From CAYTPE01 sp964439885 (GTDB lineage Bacteria; Patescibacteriota; Patescibacteriia; Magasanikbacterales; GWA2-37-8): 19,826 nt of DNA. This document shows positions 6,045-12,138 of this stretch, one piece after another. Where the stretch lies: positions 1-19,826 of the forward strand of contig CAYTPE010000016.1 in assembly GCA_964439885.1 (NCBI GenBank), written 5' to 3'. The stretch's first letter is position 1. The number at the start of each line of letters is the position of its first letter. The notes beneath the pieces were generated by a model. The model had not been told where the DNA came from, searched no databases, and worked only from the letters and a program-made list of their open reading frames with translations. Made by a program: the position numbers and the translations under genes.

Positions 6045-6279
6045 GGTGTTATAAAGCATGCAAAGGACACTTCTTCGTTTGCTGCGGCAAACTCAGAAGT
6101 GAATTTCTTTGCGAAAAGAAATTCAAAAGAAATTTATATGAAAGGCTACGCATCACGCGCGCACAAAGGTAAAACCGCCTATCGCACGCCGAGCCGATGG
6201 CTCGCCGGGCGACCGGAGGCGTTTAAAAGAAGACAGAACACGAAATTAGAAACTAGAAATTGGAAATCAGGAAAATCAT
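6045..6279 (+). other. Intergenic gap with two hairpins upstream of UMP kinase
   Basis: Two adjacent hairpins occur. The first, 6068-6101, pairs CACTTCT and GTTTGC with GCAAAC and AGAAGTG, with a TC/TC internal loop. The second, 6102-6123, is a 9-bp stem AATTTCTTT/AAAGAAATT with loop GCGA; a short hairpin GAGCC/GGCTC lies at 6190-6202. The A-rich end (6235-6279) looks non-coding. An in-frame reading of 50-63 codons exists (to 6290), but its composition is not protein-like. The first two hairpins may end the upstream operon or regulate the next gene; no U tract makes termination certain. Confidence 0.45.
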
Positions 6280-6975
6280 ATGAAAAATAAGAGTTCTCGT
6301 CAGTGGAAAATTATTTCGGTAGGTGGTTCCATCATTATTCCACCAACCGGATTTGATCTTGCGTTTCTTAAAAATTTTCGCGATCTTATTCTGGGTGAAG
6401 TCAGAAAAGGGCAGCAGTTTATTCTCGTGGTCGGTGGGGGAGCGACAGCCCGCCAGTACCAGGCAGCGGGCAAGGCGGCAGGTCTGCGAAACAGTGAGCT
6501 CGATTGGGTTGGTATTAAAGCGACGGCGCTCAACGCTGAATTCGTCAAATTTTTGTTTGAAAAACATGCTCACGATACAGTCATAACCGACCCGACCAAA
6601 AAAATAAAAACCAGCAAAAAAATTATCATAGCCGCGGGTTGGAAGCCTGGGTGCTCTACCGATAAAGATGCGGTGCTGCTCGCCAAAACGTATGGCGCGA
6701 AAGAAGTGATCAATTTGTCTAACATCGATTATGTGTACGACAGCGATCCAAAGTTAAACCCCGCTGCCACCAAAATAGATACCATAACCTGGAAAGAGTT
6801 TAGAAAAATTGTCGGCTCCAAATGGAGCCCCGGAGCGAATGTGCCGTTTGATCCGATGGCGGCAAAAGAAGCGGAGAAACTAAAGTTAACCGTAACGTTT
6901 TCTCGAGGAAACGACATCGGCACACTCACGGATTTATTAACAAAAGGGCTCGTCAAGGGCACTGTAATTTCATAA
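6280..6975 (+). CDS. pyrH: UMP kinase, archaeal-type, amino acid kinase family
   Basis: UMP kinase phosphorylates UMP to UDP in pyrimidine synthesis. The 231-residue protein has the amino-acid-kinase fold: an N-terminal IISVGGSIIIPP, FILVVGGGATARQYQAAG (about 48-65), DWVGIKATALNAEFV, AAGWKPGCSTDKDAVLLA (118-135) and NLSNIDYVYDSDPKLNP (145-161) with the ATP-binding Asp residues, then a late GANVPFDPMAAKEAE segment. The GGSIIxP start and PG-ST-D-DA motif resemble the archaeal type rather than E. coli PyrH. I assign the symbol by activity; the archaeal subfamily may be annotated only as UMP kinase. The start is ATG 6280. Confidence 0.88.
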   Translation: MKNKSSRQWKIISVGGSIIIPPTGFDLAFLKNFRDLILGEVRKGQQFILVVGGGATARQYQAAGKAAGLRNSELDWVGIKATALNAEFVKFLFEKHAHDTVITDPTKKIKTSKKIIIAAGWKPGCSTDKDAVLLAKTYGAKEVINLSNIDYVYDSDPKLNPAATKIDTITWKEFRKIVGSKWSPGANVPFDPMAAKEAEKLKLTVTFSRGNDIGTLTDLLTKGLVKGTVIS

Positions 6976-6985
6976 TTTTATTTTT

Positions 6986-7444
6986 ATGTACGGCGAACAT
7001 ATGTCTGACCCAGCGCATCAAGATTTCCATTTTCCTTCAGGAAGCGATAATGGTTTGTTTGGATCCGACGGACAAGAATTGGTCGTAAAGGGTGACCGTG
7101 CTCAGGAGCACCGCGATGTATCTATGTGGAGTGGCGATGACTGTGATTTTGTGAATGGTAAAATGGCTGACGCCATTACTCTTGCCGCTATGGGTGAAGC
7201 GATTGCAGGAGCAGCCTATGAACGTGATGCGATTTACGCCGATAGGCAACTTTTGGCACGTATTGGTGATGAGTTGGCTGCGCTCGAACGTTTAGCACAG
7301 GCAGGGATTTCAAAAACCATTCTCAACAATAAATTGTCTGAGATTGCGAGCTCGCTGCCCGGCGTTCGTATTGTCGAAATAGGGAGGCCACTTTTGGATC
7401 GAGCTATCCGTGACGCCAGTCGTTCAGAGGCTCAGGCTGCTTAG
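6986..7444 (+). CDS. Hypothetical protein
   Basis: The 152-residue product is not recognised. The first 50 residues are polar and low in hydrophobicity, rich in Asp, Gly, Ser and His. Residues about 58-80 (MADAITLAAMGEAIAGAAYE) and 84-130 look helical, with regular Leu/Ala (LLARIGDELAALERLAQAG). No signal peptide or membrane segment is seen, so it is probably soluble. It begins 10 bases after the UMP kinase stop and may be co-transcribed with it. ATG 7001 is an alternative start. Its base composition matches its neighbours, giving no sign of recent transfer. Confidence 0.65.
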   Translation: MYGEHMSDPAHQDFHFPSGSDNGLFGSDGQELVVKGDRAQEHRDVSMWSGDDCDFVNGKMADAITLAAMGEAIAGAAYERDAIYADRQLLARIGDELAALERLAQAGISKTILNNKLSEIASSLPGVRIVEIGRPLLDRAIRDASRSEAQAA

Positions 7445-7450
7445 ACGCTC

Positions 7451-7479
7451 TTGACAACTCACTATAAATTGAGTAGTAT
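7451..7479 (+). promoter_or_regulatory. Promoter of the rplJ-rplL operon
   Basis: TTGACA (7451-7456), a 17-base spacer, TAGTAT (7474-7479). The start is expected near 7486, just before the L10 leader motif. Confidence 0.85.
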
Positions 7480-7490
7480 ATTCACACCAT

Positions 7491-7540
7491 AGACAGTAGG
7501 TCCCCGCGAGGGGTTAATCGAACGGCCTACCGAGGTATAC
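7491..7540 (+). promoter_or_regulatory. Ribosomal protein L10 leader
   Basis: AGACAGTAGGT (7491-7501), hairpin CCCC-GCGA-GGGG (7502-7513), and GCCTACCGAGGTATAC (7525-7540) reproduce the bacterial L10 leader: GTAGG (7496-7500) pairs with CCTAC (7526-7530), and the flanking GACAG and CGAGG bases make the kink-turn-like element bound by the L10-L12 complex. In other bacteria this gives autogenous repression of rplJ-rplL. Its position between promoter and rplJ fits exactly. Confidence 0.9.
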
Positions 7541-7580
7541 TGATTTCGCTTTATTAAGCGGATTTTCGGTCGAAGATACC

Positions 7581-7616
7581 AAAAAGTTCTGTGGTTGAAA
7601 AACCACTTTTTATTTT
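7581..7616 (+). terminator. Probable attenuator in the rplJ leader
   Basis: Hairpin GTGGTT (7591-7596), loop GAAA, AACCAC (7601-7606), followed by TTTTTATTTT. It lies between the L10 leader and the rplJ ATG, so it would stop transcription before the gene. L10-dependent premature termination is known for the Bacillus subtilis rplJL leader; the same logic is inferred here. Confidence 0.65.
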
Positions 7617-7644
7617 CACCGCGTTTCAAAGGACGCTACGCGGT

Positions 7645-7662
7645 ACGATTTCGTCAAATCGT
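7645..7662 (+). promoter_or_regulatory. Hairpin abutting the rplJ start codon
   Basis: ACGATTT (7645-7651), loop CGTC, AAATCGT (7656-7662) ends on the base before the ATG at 7663. A Shine-Dalgarno-like AAAGGA lies at 7628-7633, too far in the linear sequence (about 30 bases) but brought closer if the hairpin folds. A further pairing ACCGCG (7618-7623)/CGCGGT (7639-7644) would put AAAGGA in its loop. Confidence 0.5.
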
Positions 7663-8190
7663 ATGCCCAAATCAAAACAACAGAAACAAGCAACTGTCAC
7701 AACATTGGAAGATGGTTTGAAGCAGGCTAAAGCCGTTGTGTTCGCCAACTTTCAAGGTCTGACAGTGGCTCAGTCCGAAGATTTGCGCAAACAGGCCCGT
7801 AAAGAAAACATTGATGTCCTCGCTGCCAAGAAAACTTTGGTCAAGCGCGCGCTCGATGATATGGGTCTTGCCGATGTGAACCTCAAAGTGTTCCAAGGCG
7901 GCGTCGCAACCTTCATGGCCAAAAACGATGAAGTGTCTGCCGCTCGCATCGTGCACACCTTCGCCAAGAAAAATGAAGTCGTCACCATTTTTGGTGGCAT
8001 CTTGGAAGGTAAGTTTATTGATGCAGCCATGGTTAAAAACCTTGCGGATTTGCCAAGCAAACAAGAGTTGCTTGGGAAGATGGTTGGATCACTCAACGCT
8101 CCAATCTCCGGCTTTGTACAAGTCAACGCCGCTATCGTGCGTAGCTTGTTCAATGTGCTCAATGCGTATAAAGATAAAAAACCTGCCTAA
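7663..8190 (+). CDS. rplJ: 50S ribosomal protein L10
   Basis: L10 anchors the L7/L12 dimers to the ribosomal stalk base. The 175-residue protein has the classical N-terminal region: TTLEDGLKQAKAVVFANFQG, then VAQSEDLRKQARKENIDVLA and KKTLVKRALDD. The conserved FGGILEGKFIDAAMVKNLA and LPSKQELLGKMVGSLNAP follow. The C-terminal helix (about 150-172, AAIVRSLFNVLNAYKDKK) binds L12. ATG 7663 is the correct start; an in-frame upstream start at 7591 would fall in the attenuator. The gene is controlled by the upstream L10 leader. Confidence 0.97.
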   Translation: MPKSKQQKQATVTTLEDGLKQAKAVVFANFQGLTVAQSEDLRKQARKENIDVLAAKKTLVKRALDDMGLADVNLKVFQGGVATFMAKNDEVSAARIVHTFAKKNEVVTIFGGILEGKFIDAAMVKNLADLPSKQELLGKMVGSLNAPISGFVQVNAAIVRSLFNVLNAYKDKKPA

Positions 8191-8198
8191 TTATTATA

Positions 8199-8304
8199 TG
8201 TCATTTCGAATCCCGATTCGGGCGGGATGAGAAATCTGGTTCACTACCAAGCCAACTAGATTCCTCGTCGTCCCGATGCGAATCGGAATTCGCTCGGAAT
8301 GACA
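8199..8304. repeat. Large imperfect palindromic repeat between rplJ and rplL
   Basis: The left arm (8199-8237) starts TGTCATTTCGA and ends GAAATCT; the right arm (8258-8304) starts AGATTCCTCG and ends TCGGAATGACA. Read as reverse complements the arms align over about 40 bases with small gaps, around a 20-base loop (8238-8257). The termini match the TGTCATTCCGAG...GGAATGACA class of intergenic repeats seen in many bacteria. The internal parts have diverged, so it looks like an old copy. It lies wholly within a co-transcribed ribosomal protein pair. Confidence 0.85.
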
Positions 8305-8320
8305 ATTGAATGTTAATCAT

Positions 8321-8701
8321 ATGACCGACAAAATGCAAAATATTATCGCGGAAGTTGAAAAACTTACCGTACTCGAGCTTGCTGAGCTCGTCAAAGCTAT
8401 GGAAGAGAAGTTCGGCGTTTCTGCCGCTGCTCCTGCCATGGTCATGGCCGCTGGTGGTGCCGCTGGTGGTGCCGCTCCTGCCGAAGAGAAAACCGAATTC
8501 AACGTTGAGCTCACCGATGCTGGCGCCAACAAAATCAACGTTATCAAAGCTGTGAAGGAAGTAACCGGACTTGGTTTGGCCGATGCCAAAGCCCTCGTTG
8601 ATGGTGCTCCAAAAGTAATTAAAGAAGGCGTGAAGAAAGAGGATGCCGAAGCCATGAAGAAAAAGATTGAAGAAGCTGGTGGCAAGGTGACTTTGAAATA
8701 A
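8321..8701 (+). CDS. rplL: 50S ribosomal protein L7/L12
   Basis: L7/L12 forms the flexible stalk that recruits translation factors. The 126-residue protein has an N-terminal dimerisation helix pair (about 4-33, IIAEVEKLTVLELAELVKAM), an Ala/Gly-rich hinge (about 37-55) and the globular C-terminal domain (FNVELTDAGANKINVIKAVK, then EVTGLGLADAKALVDGAPK). The length is normal. ATG 8321 is used; a TTG at 8306 would extend into the palindromic repeat. It is the second gene after rplJ, and the 130-base interval holds the repeat. Confidence 0.97.
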   Translation: MTDKMQNIIAEVEKLTVLELAELVKAMEEKFGVSAAAPAMVMAAGGAAGGAAPAEEKTEFNVELTDAGANKINVIKAVKEVTGLGLADAKALVDGAPKVIKEGVKKEDAEAMKKKIEEAGGKVTLK

Positions 8702-8720
8702 GACAAAACTACAAAATAAA

Positions 8721-8748
8721 AAGCAAGGCTCTTATAGCCTTGCTTTTT
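8721..8748. terminator. Bidirectional terminator after rplL
   Basis: AAGCAAGGCT (8721-8730), loop CTTAT, AGCCTTGCTT (8736-8745), then TTT. AAAATAAAAA on the left gives a T-rich tract for the opposite strand, so it can also end the convergent minus-strand gene that stops at 8768. Confidence 0.9.
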
Positions 8749-8767
8749 ATTTATCATTTTTTGCGCC

Positions 8768-11035
8768 TTAAAAGGTAAGTGGAATTTTGTACAATTTTCC
8801 GCTATCAATCACATAGGCGGTCTTACCGGGCTCGTCTACAGCCATATCGGTGGGGTGGACAAATTCAGCGGCGGTGATTTGTTGTTTAAGCACACCAGTT
8901 TTGTCGAGTACAATGAGGCGCTTCCCGGCACCATCCAAAATATAAATATTATTAACGTCCGTGTATGTCCAGATTTTGTCTGCGCTCGCGAGCGCTGGGT
9001 CGAGGCCCTGAATAGCAAAGTCAGACTGCTCTACTCCCGAACTAAATTTGAGTACTTGGCCGTTCGTTTTAAGAACGTAGATGTCTCCGTCGATGGTCAT
9101 ATCGGTGGCTCCGGAGAGGTCGGCCGGATTCGTCTTTATCCATTCTTTGCCCATATCGAATCCATCACGAATGGCGGTATGCTTATATATTTGATTATTG
9201 GCTGCATCAAGACTATATAATTTTCGACTATAGACGAGTAGCGAAGCGATAGCTGTTTTGGAGTGAGGGTACGAAACCACCGTAGACGAAACGGCTCCAT
9301 TTTTTGGGTTTATTTTTAAGATTTCCCCGTCAGCTCTTTGTATAAGCGCATAATCATTTTCTTTCGGCGCCACCATGGTTGTGATACCTTTATCGGTTGT
9401 CGCAAGTGTTTTAATTTCTTTGGTTTCTGTATTATAACTTAGCACACTACCACTCGAATTGTCGGCCACAACAATTTGATTGTCCAGTTTAACGAGCTCG
9501 GCAGTGGAGCTCACGAGAGTGGGGAAGGCGGCAAGCACTTCGGGAGTCACGGTTGTGATTTTTCTCAGTTGCGTGGCAATTCGTTCCAAATCAGCTTTTA
9601 AATTGGTACAGTTGTTCTGTTCTTCTTTCGAAGCACACGGGAGATTCACAAGGAGCGTCTGGGCGCCTTGCAGTTCGGCAAGCGCAGCAGTGTCATTTTT
9701 GTAAATAAGGTTGCTTTCGGCGGCATCGCGTTTCGTTTTAATTTGGTTGAGCGTTTCTTGGTAAGCGGCAAGCGCAGCTTTCTTTTCGGCTTGCACGCGA
9801 ACATAGCTAATACCTCCCGCAAACCCAATGATAGCTAAAATAATAACGGCAAAAATAATTTTGGTTATGGCGGGCATTTGTCGAAAATTTTCTTTACGAC
9901 TACGCCAGTTGCGTCGCCAGCCTTCAATAATTGTTTTACGCCGATTCTGGTAATTGGTAACGACAAAAAACAAAAGGGCGATAGAGCGGAAGAAGTTGGC
10001 TATAAAGGAGTATAGTGCGGTGAGAAGCCACACTATTGCACGGCCACCATTCTTAAGGATGGGCAACAGTTTGTGTAGTATTTCGATAATTTTATCCGAT
10101 GAGTCATTAGGAGTGACGGCGCGCGTGGGCGCCTTATGCGGGAAAAGATGGTTTGAACGAATTTCGGGCGGTGCTAGTTCCGGACGTTGTGCCGGGAAGA
10201 GTGGGGTGGCGATAGTTTTATTTTTTTCGGGAGCTTTGGGAAAGAGTGGTGGTGATAACGTGGAAGCGGTGGTGCGTTCGGTATTAAAAAGGGAATGGAG
10301 TGATTTTTCCGAACCCCCCTTTTCTACAATGCGCGTTTTTTTGACAATCGCTTCTACTTCTCCTGGTTGATGGATGTGGAGTACCAAACCGCCGTAAGAA
10401 TACCCGTCATGCAGCTCGTCGAGCACATGTTCGAAGTGTTGCGCGCTTTGATTTGCGGGGCGGGCTGTGATAATTTTTTGCACACGATCGTGAGTAAAAT
10501 AATTACTCACATGCGGGGTGGCTAAGAAGAGATAGTCGTGAACACTAATTTTACCTTGAATCACATCGGAAAAAAGTTGTTTTTTGGCGGATTCCGGATC
10601 CTCAGGGTTTTGGGCCACCAAATCCATTTTCAAATACGCGCCCTGTCGGTTGCGATAGAACAAAAGTGCTTCGGGATTGCCGTGGTAGGTAAAAACGATG
10701 TTTGGCTGGGCAATAGCGCCGATAATACAATGTAGTTCGACTTCATCATCGATAAGCGCAAATGCTTCTTGGTTAATTTTTTCAAGAATTACCTCAAGTG
10801 GTGTTTTGTCACCTCGGCTTTCGGTTTCATAGTACGCGTTTTCAGCGTTATCGATAATATCCTGCAGCTTGGTGATATACTTTGCTTCGGCATTGTTAAT
10901 TTCGCAGATGGCAAAAAAATAGCCTTTCTCCTGCTCTTCGGGAGTGGACGGCTCGGTGATATGCAAAAGTACGTGGGATTGATCCTGATTGCCACCTTCG
11001 ACAAAGAATTCATTAAGCTGTAAGATCGGTTCCAT
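8768..11035 (-). CDS. Membrane protein with possible PP2C-like N-domain and C-terminal beta-propeller
   Basis: The 755-residue protein has several parts. Residues 1-235 form a soluble domain whose alternating strand/helix pattern (YFFAICEINN, LHCIIGAIAQPNIVFTYHGN, DYLFLATPHVSNYF) suggests a PP2C-like phosphatase fold, but the metal-binding Asp pairs of active PP2C are not evident. Residues 240-310 are a Pro/Ser-rich linker. A long hydrophobic stretch (333-360), a very basic loop (363-385) and a clear helix (389-412) follow. Residues 415-495 look coiled-coil, with C467 and C476. Residues 500-755 contain repeated IVVADN/DIYVLKT/IYILDGAG strand motifs of a beta-propeller. The family looks CPR-specific and its function is unknown. 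Start ATG 11035. Confidence 0.85.
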   Translation of the reverse strand: MEPILQLNEFFVEGGNQDQSHVLLHITEPSTPEEQEKGYFFAICEINNAEAKYITKLQDIIDNAENAYYETESRGDKTPLEVILEKINQEAFALIDDEVELHCIIGAIAQPNIVFTYHGNPEALLFYRNRQGAYLKMDLVAQNPEDPESAKKQLFSDVIQGKISVHDYLFLATPHVSNYFTHDRVQKIITARPANQSAQHFEHVLDELHDGYSYGGLVLHIHQPGEVEAIVKKTRIVEKGGSEKSLHSLFNTERTTASTLSPPLFPKAPEKNKTIATPLFPAQRPELAPPEIRSNHLFPHKAPTRAVTPNDSSDKIIEILHKLLPILKNGGRAIVWLLTALYSFIANFFRSIALLFFVVTNYQNRRKTIIEGWRRNWRSRKENFRQMPAITKIIFAVIILAIIGFAGGISYVRVQAEKKAALAAYQETLNQIKTKRDAAESNLIYKNDTAALAELQGAQTLLVNLPCASKEEQNNCTNLKADLERIATQLRKITTVTPEVLAAFPTLVSSTAELVKLDNQIVVADNSSGSVLSYNTETKEIKTLATTDKGITTMVAPKENDYALIQRADGEILKINPKNGAVSSTVVSYPHSKTAIASLLVYSRKLYSLDAANNQIYKHTAIRDGFDMGKEWIKTNPADLSGATDMTIDGDIYVLKTNGQVLKFSSGVEQSDFAIQGLDPALASADKIWTYTDVNNIYILDGAGKRLIVLDKTGVLKQQITAAEFVHPTDMAVDEPGKTAYVIDSGKLYKIPLTF

Positions 11036-11049
11036 ATAAGGGGTAGATT

Positions 11050-11078
11050 TTGACTTTATACGTCAACGCTATTATACT
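11050..11078 (+). promoter_or_regulatory. Promoter of the winged-helix/MreB operon, with a mirrored minus-strand -10
   Basis: TTGACT (11050-11055), a 17-base spacer, TATACT (11073-11078) on the plus strand. Read on the minus strand, TATAAT (11076-11071) overlaps the same bases and would serve the divergent propeller-protein gene that starts at 11035. A minus-strand -35 is not obvious. Confidence 0.75.
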
Positions 11079-11163
11079 ATAGAGTGATTATGCCGTCTAT
11101 ATCGATTTGCCGAGCGGACGAGCTGAAGAGATGAGCTGTGCGTTGTTGATTAAAGCACCCATT

Positions 11164-11757
11164 ATGCTTGAACACTTTTTTGGTTCAAAGACACGACTCA
11201 AGTTATTAAAGGTTTTTTTCCGTTCTCCGGAACGACCTTTTTTCGTTCGAGAGCTGGCGCGTTTGGTGGAAACACAACTCAACGCGGTGAGACGCGAGCT
11301 CGAAAATTTGGAACGCATGGATCTGCTCACCCCCGTGCCATTCGACGAGGTGGCTATTCACGATGGTGGCACTGAACGTTCTAAATTTTATCGACTCAAC
11401 ACCCTCGCTCCATTGTACCCGGAGTTGCGCGCGCTTCTTATGAAAGGTGAAATGCTCTTGGAACAAGAGCTTATTGACGAACTTAAAGAAAAGGCCGGGG
11501 ACATCACACTATTTTTCTTAACTGGCATTTTTACACACGAAACAGATGTAAGTACCGACATATTGCTCGTAGGAAAGCTCAAACCGCTGGTGGTAAACAA
11601 ACTCATCAAACGGTATGAGGAAGAAACTGACAAGGAAGTTCGTTACACACTCATGGATGAGCGCGAGTTTAAAGATCGTCGTGAAATTGGTGATCGTTTT
11701 CTCTTTACTGTTTTTGAATCGAAACACATTCCAGTCATTAATACGTATCGATTGTAG
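11164..11757 (+). CDS. Winged-helix DNA-binding protein, probable regulator
   Basis: From ATG 11164 this gives 197 residues. The N-terminus MLEHFFGSKTRLKLLKVFFR followed by PFFVRELARLVETQLNAVRRELENLERMDLL (in parts) is a typical winged helix-turn-helix, with the recognition helix around 37-51. Residues 64-80 look like the wing (GGTERSKFYRLN). The C-terminal half (about 100-190, ITLFFLTGIF, DILLVGKLKP, RYTLMDEREFKDR) has the alternating strand/helix pattern of a small-ligand or nucleotidyltransferase-like domain, without a clear catalytic motif. ATG 11131 and TTG 11107 are in-frame alternatives; 11164 fits the typical family N-terminus. It begins the operon that ends with mreB. Confidence 0.75.
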   Translation: MLEHFFGSKTRLKLLKVFFRSPERPFFVRELARLVETQLNAVRRELENLERMDLLTPVPFDEVAIHDGGTERSKFYRLNTLAPLYPELRALLMKGEMLLEQELIDELKEKAGDITLFFLTGIFTHETDVSTDILLVGKLKPLVVNKLIKRYEEETDKEVRYTLMDEREFKDRREIGDRFLFTVFESKHIPVINTYRL

Positions 11758-11759
11758 TT

Positions 11760-12134
11760 ATGTGGTGCATTGTTGACGCTTCCGTTCCCAACTCGTTATC
11801 ACTGTATACCTCATCGGGCGCTTCGTGGCAGCTGCACACTTTTAGTATTCAATCGGTACTTGAAATTCTACCGACGCTGCAAAATTTCTTGAGCGATCAG
11901 GGGCTTGGTATCGGAGAGCTTAAGGGGCTGGGTATCGTGCAAGGTAAGGGTACATTTACCTCGACACGAATGACGGCCACGATTGCTAATACACTTCATT
12001 TTGCACTCGCTCTGTCGGTTGTAGCAGTGCGCGAAATACCGAGTAGCCCACCCACTGAAGTTTTTTCCGGTGCGGCGGCGCATTATGTGCTTCCCACCTA
12101 CAGCGCGCCACCTTCTATCGGGAAAAAGAACTAG
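11760..12134 (+). CDS. Short TsaB-like protein (tRNA t6A synthesis)
   Basis: TsaB is the partner of TsaD in making threonylcarbamoyladenosine at position 37 of ANN-decoding tRNAs. The 124-residue product has an N-terminal WCIVDASVPNSLSLYTS (compare ILAIDTS). The motif LGIVQGKGTFTSTRMTATIA matches the conserved GPGSFTGLRIG region, followed by NTLHFALALSVVAV. It is about half the usual 220 residues, so only the N-terminal ASKHA lobe remains. The Gly-Pro-Gly has become Gly-Lys-Gly. The assignment rests on this motif and is moderate. It lies 2 bases after the winged-helix gene and 4 bases before the glycosyltransferase. Confidence 0.6.
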   Translation: MWCIVDASVPNSLSLYTSSGASWQLHTFSIQSVLEILPTLQNFLSDQGLGIGELKGLGIVQGKGTFTSTRMTATIANTLHFALALSVVAVREIPSSPPTEVFSGAAAHYVLPTYSAPPSIGKKN

Positions 12135-12138
12135 CGGT

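Noticed and set aside
6138..6290. Small ORF of 50-63 codons upstream of UMP kinase
   Set aside because: It is basic and low-complexity, overlaps hairpins, runs into the UMP kinase start and has no recognisable family or ribosome binding site.
7591..7662. N-terminal extension of L10 by 24 codons
   Set aside because: The extension covers the attenuator and hairpins of the leader; the family N-terminus begins at ATG 7663.
8317..8808. Minus-strand ORF of 163 codons over rplL
   Set aside because: It mirrors the Ala-rich hinge and the C-domain of L7/L12 and crosses the terminator.
9954..10370. Plus-strand ORF of 138 codons
   Set aside because: It is a shadow of the minus-strand propeller protein, with no promoter or family motif.
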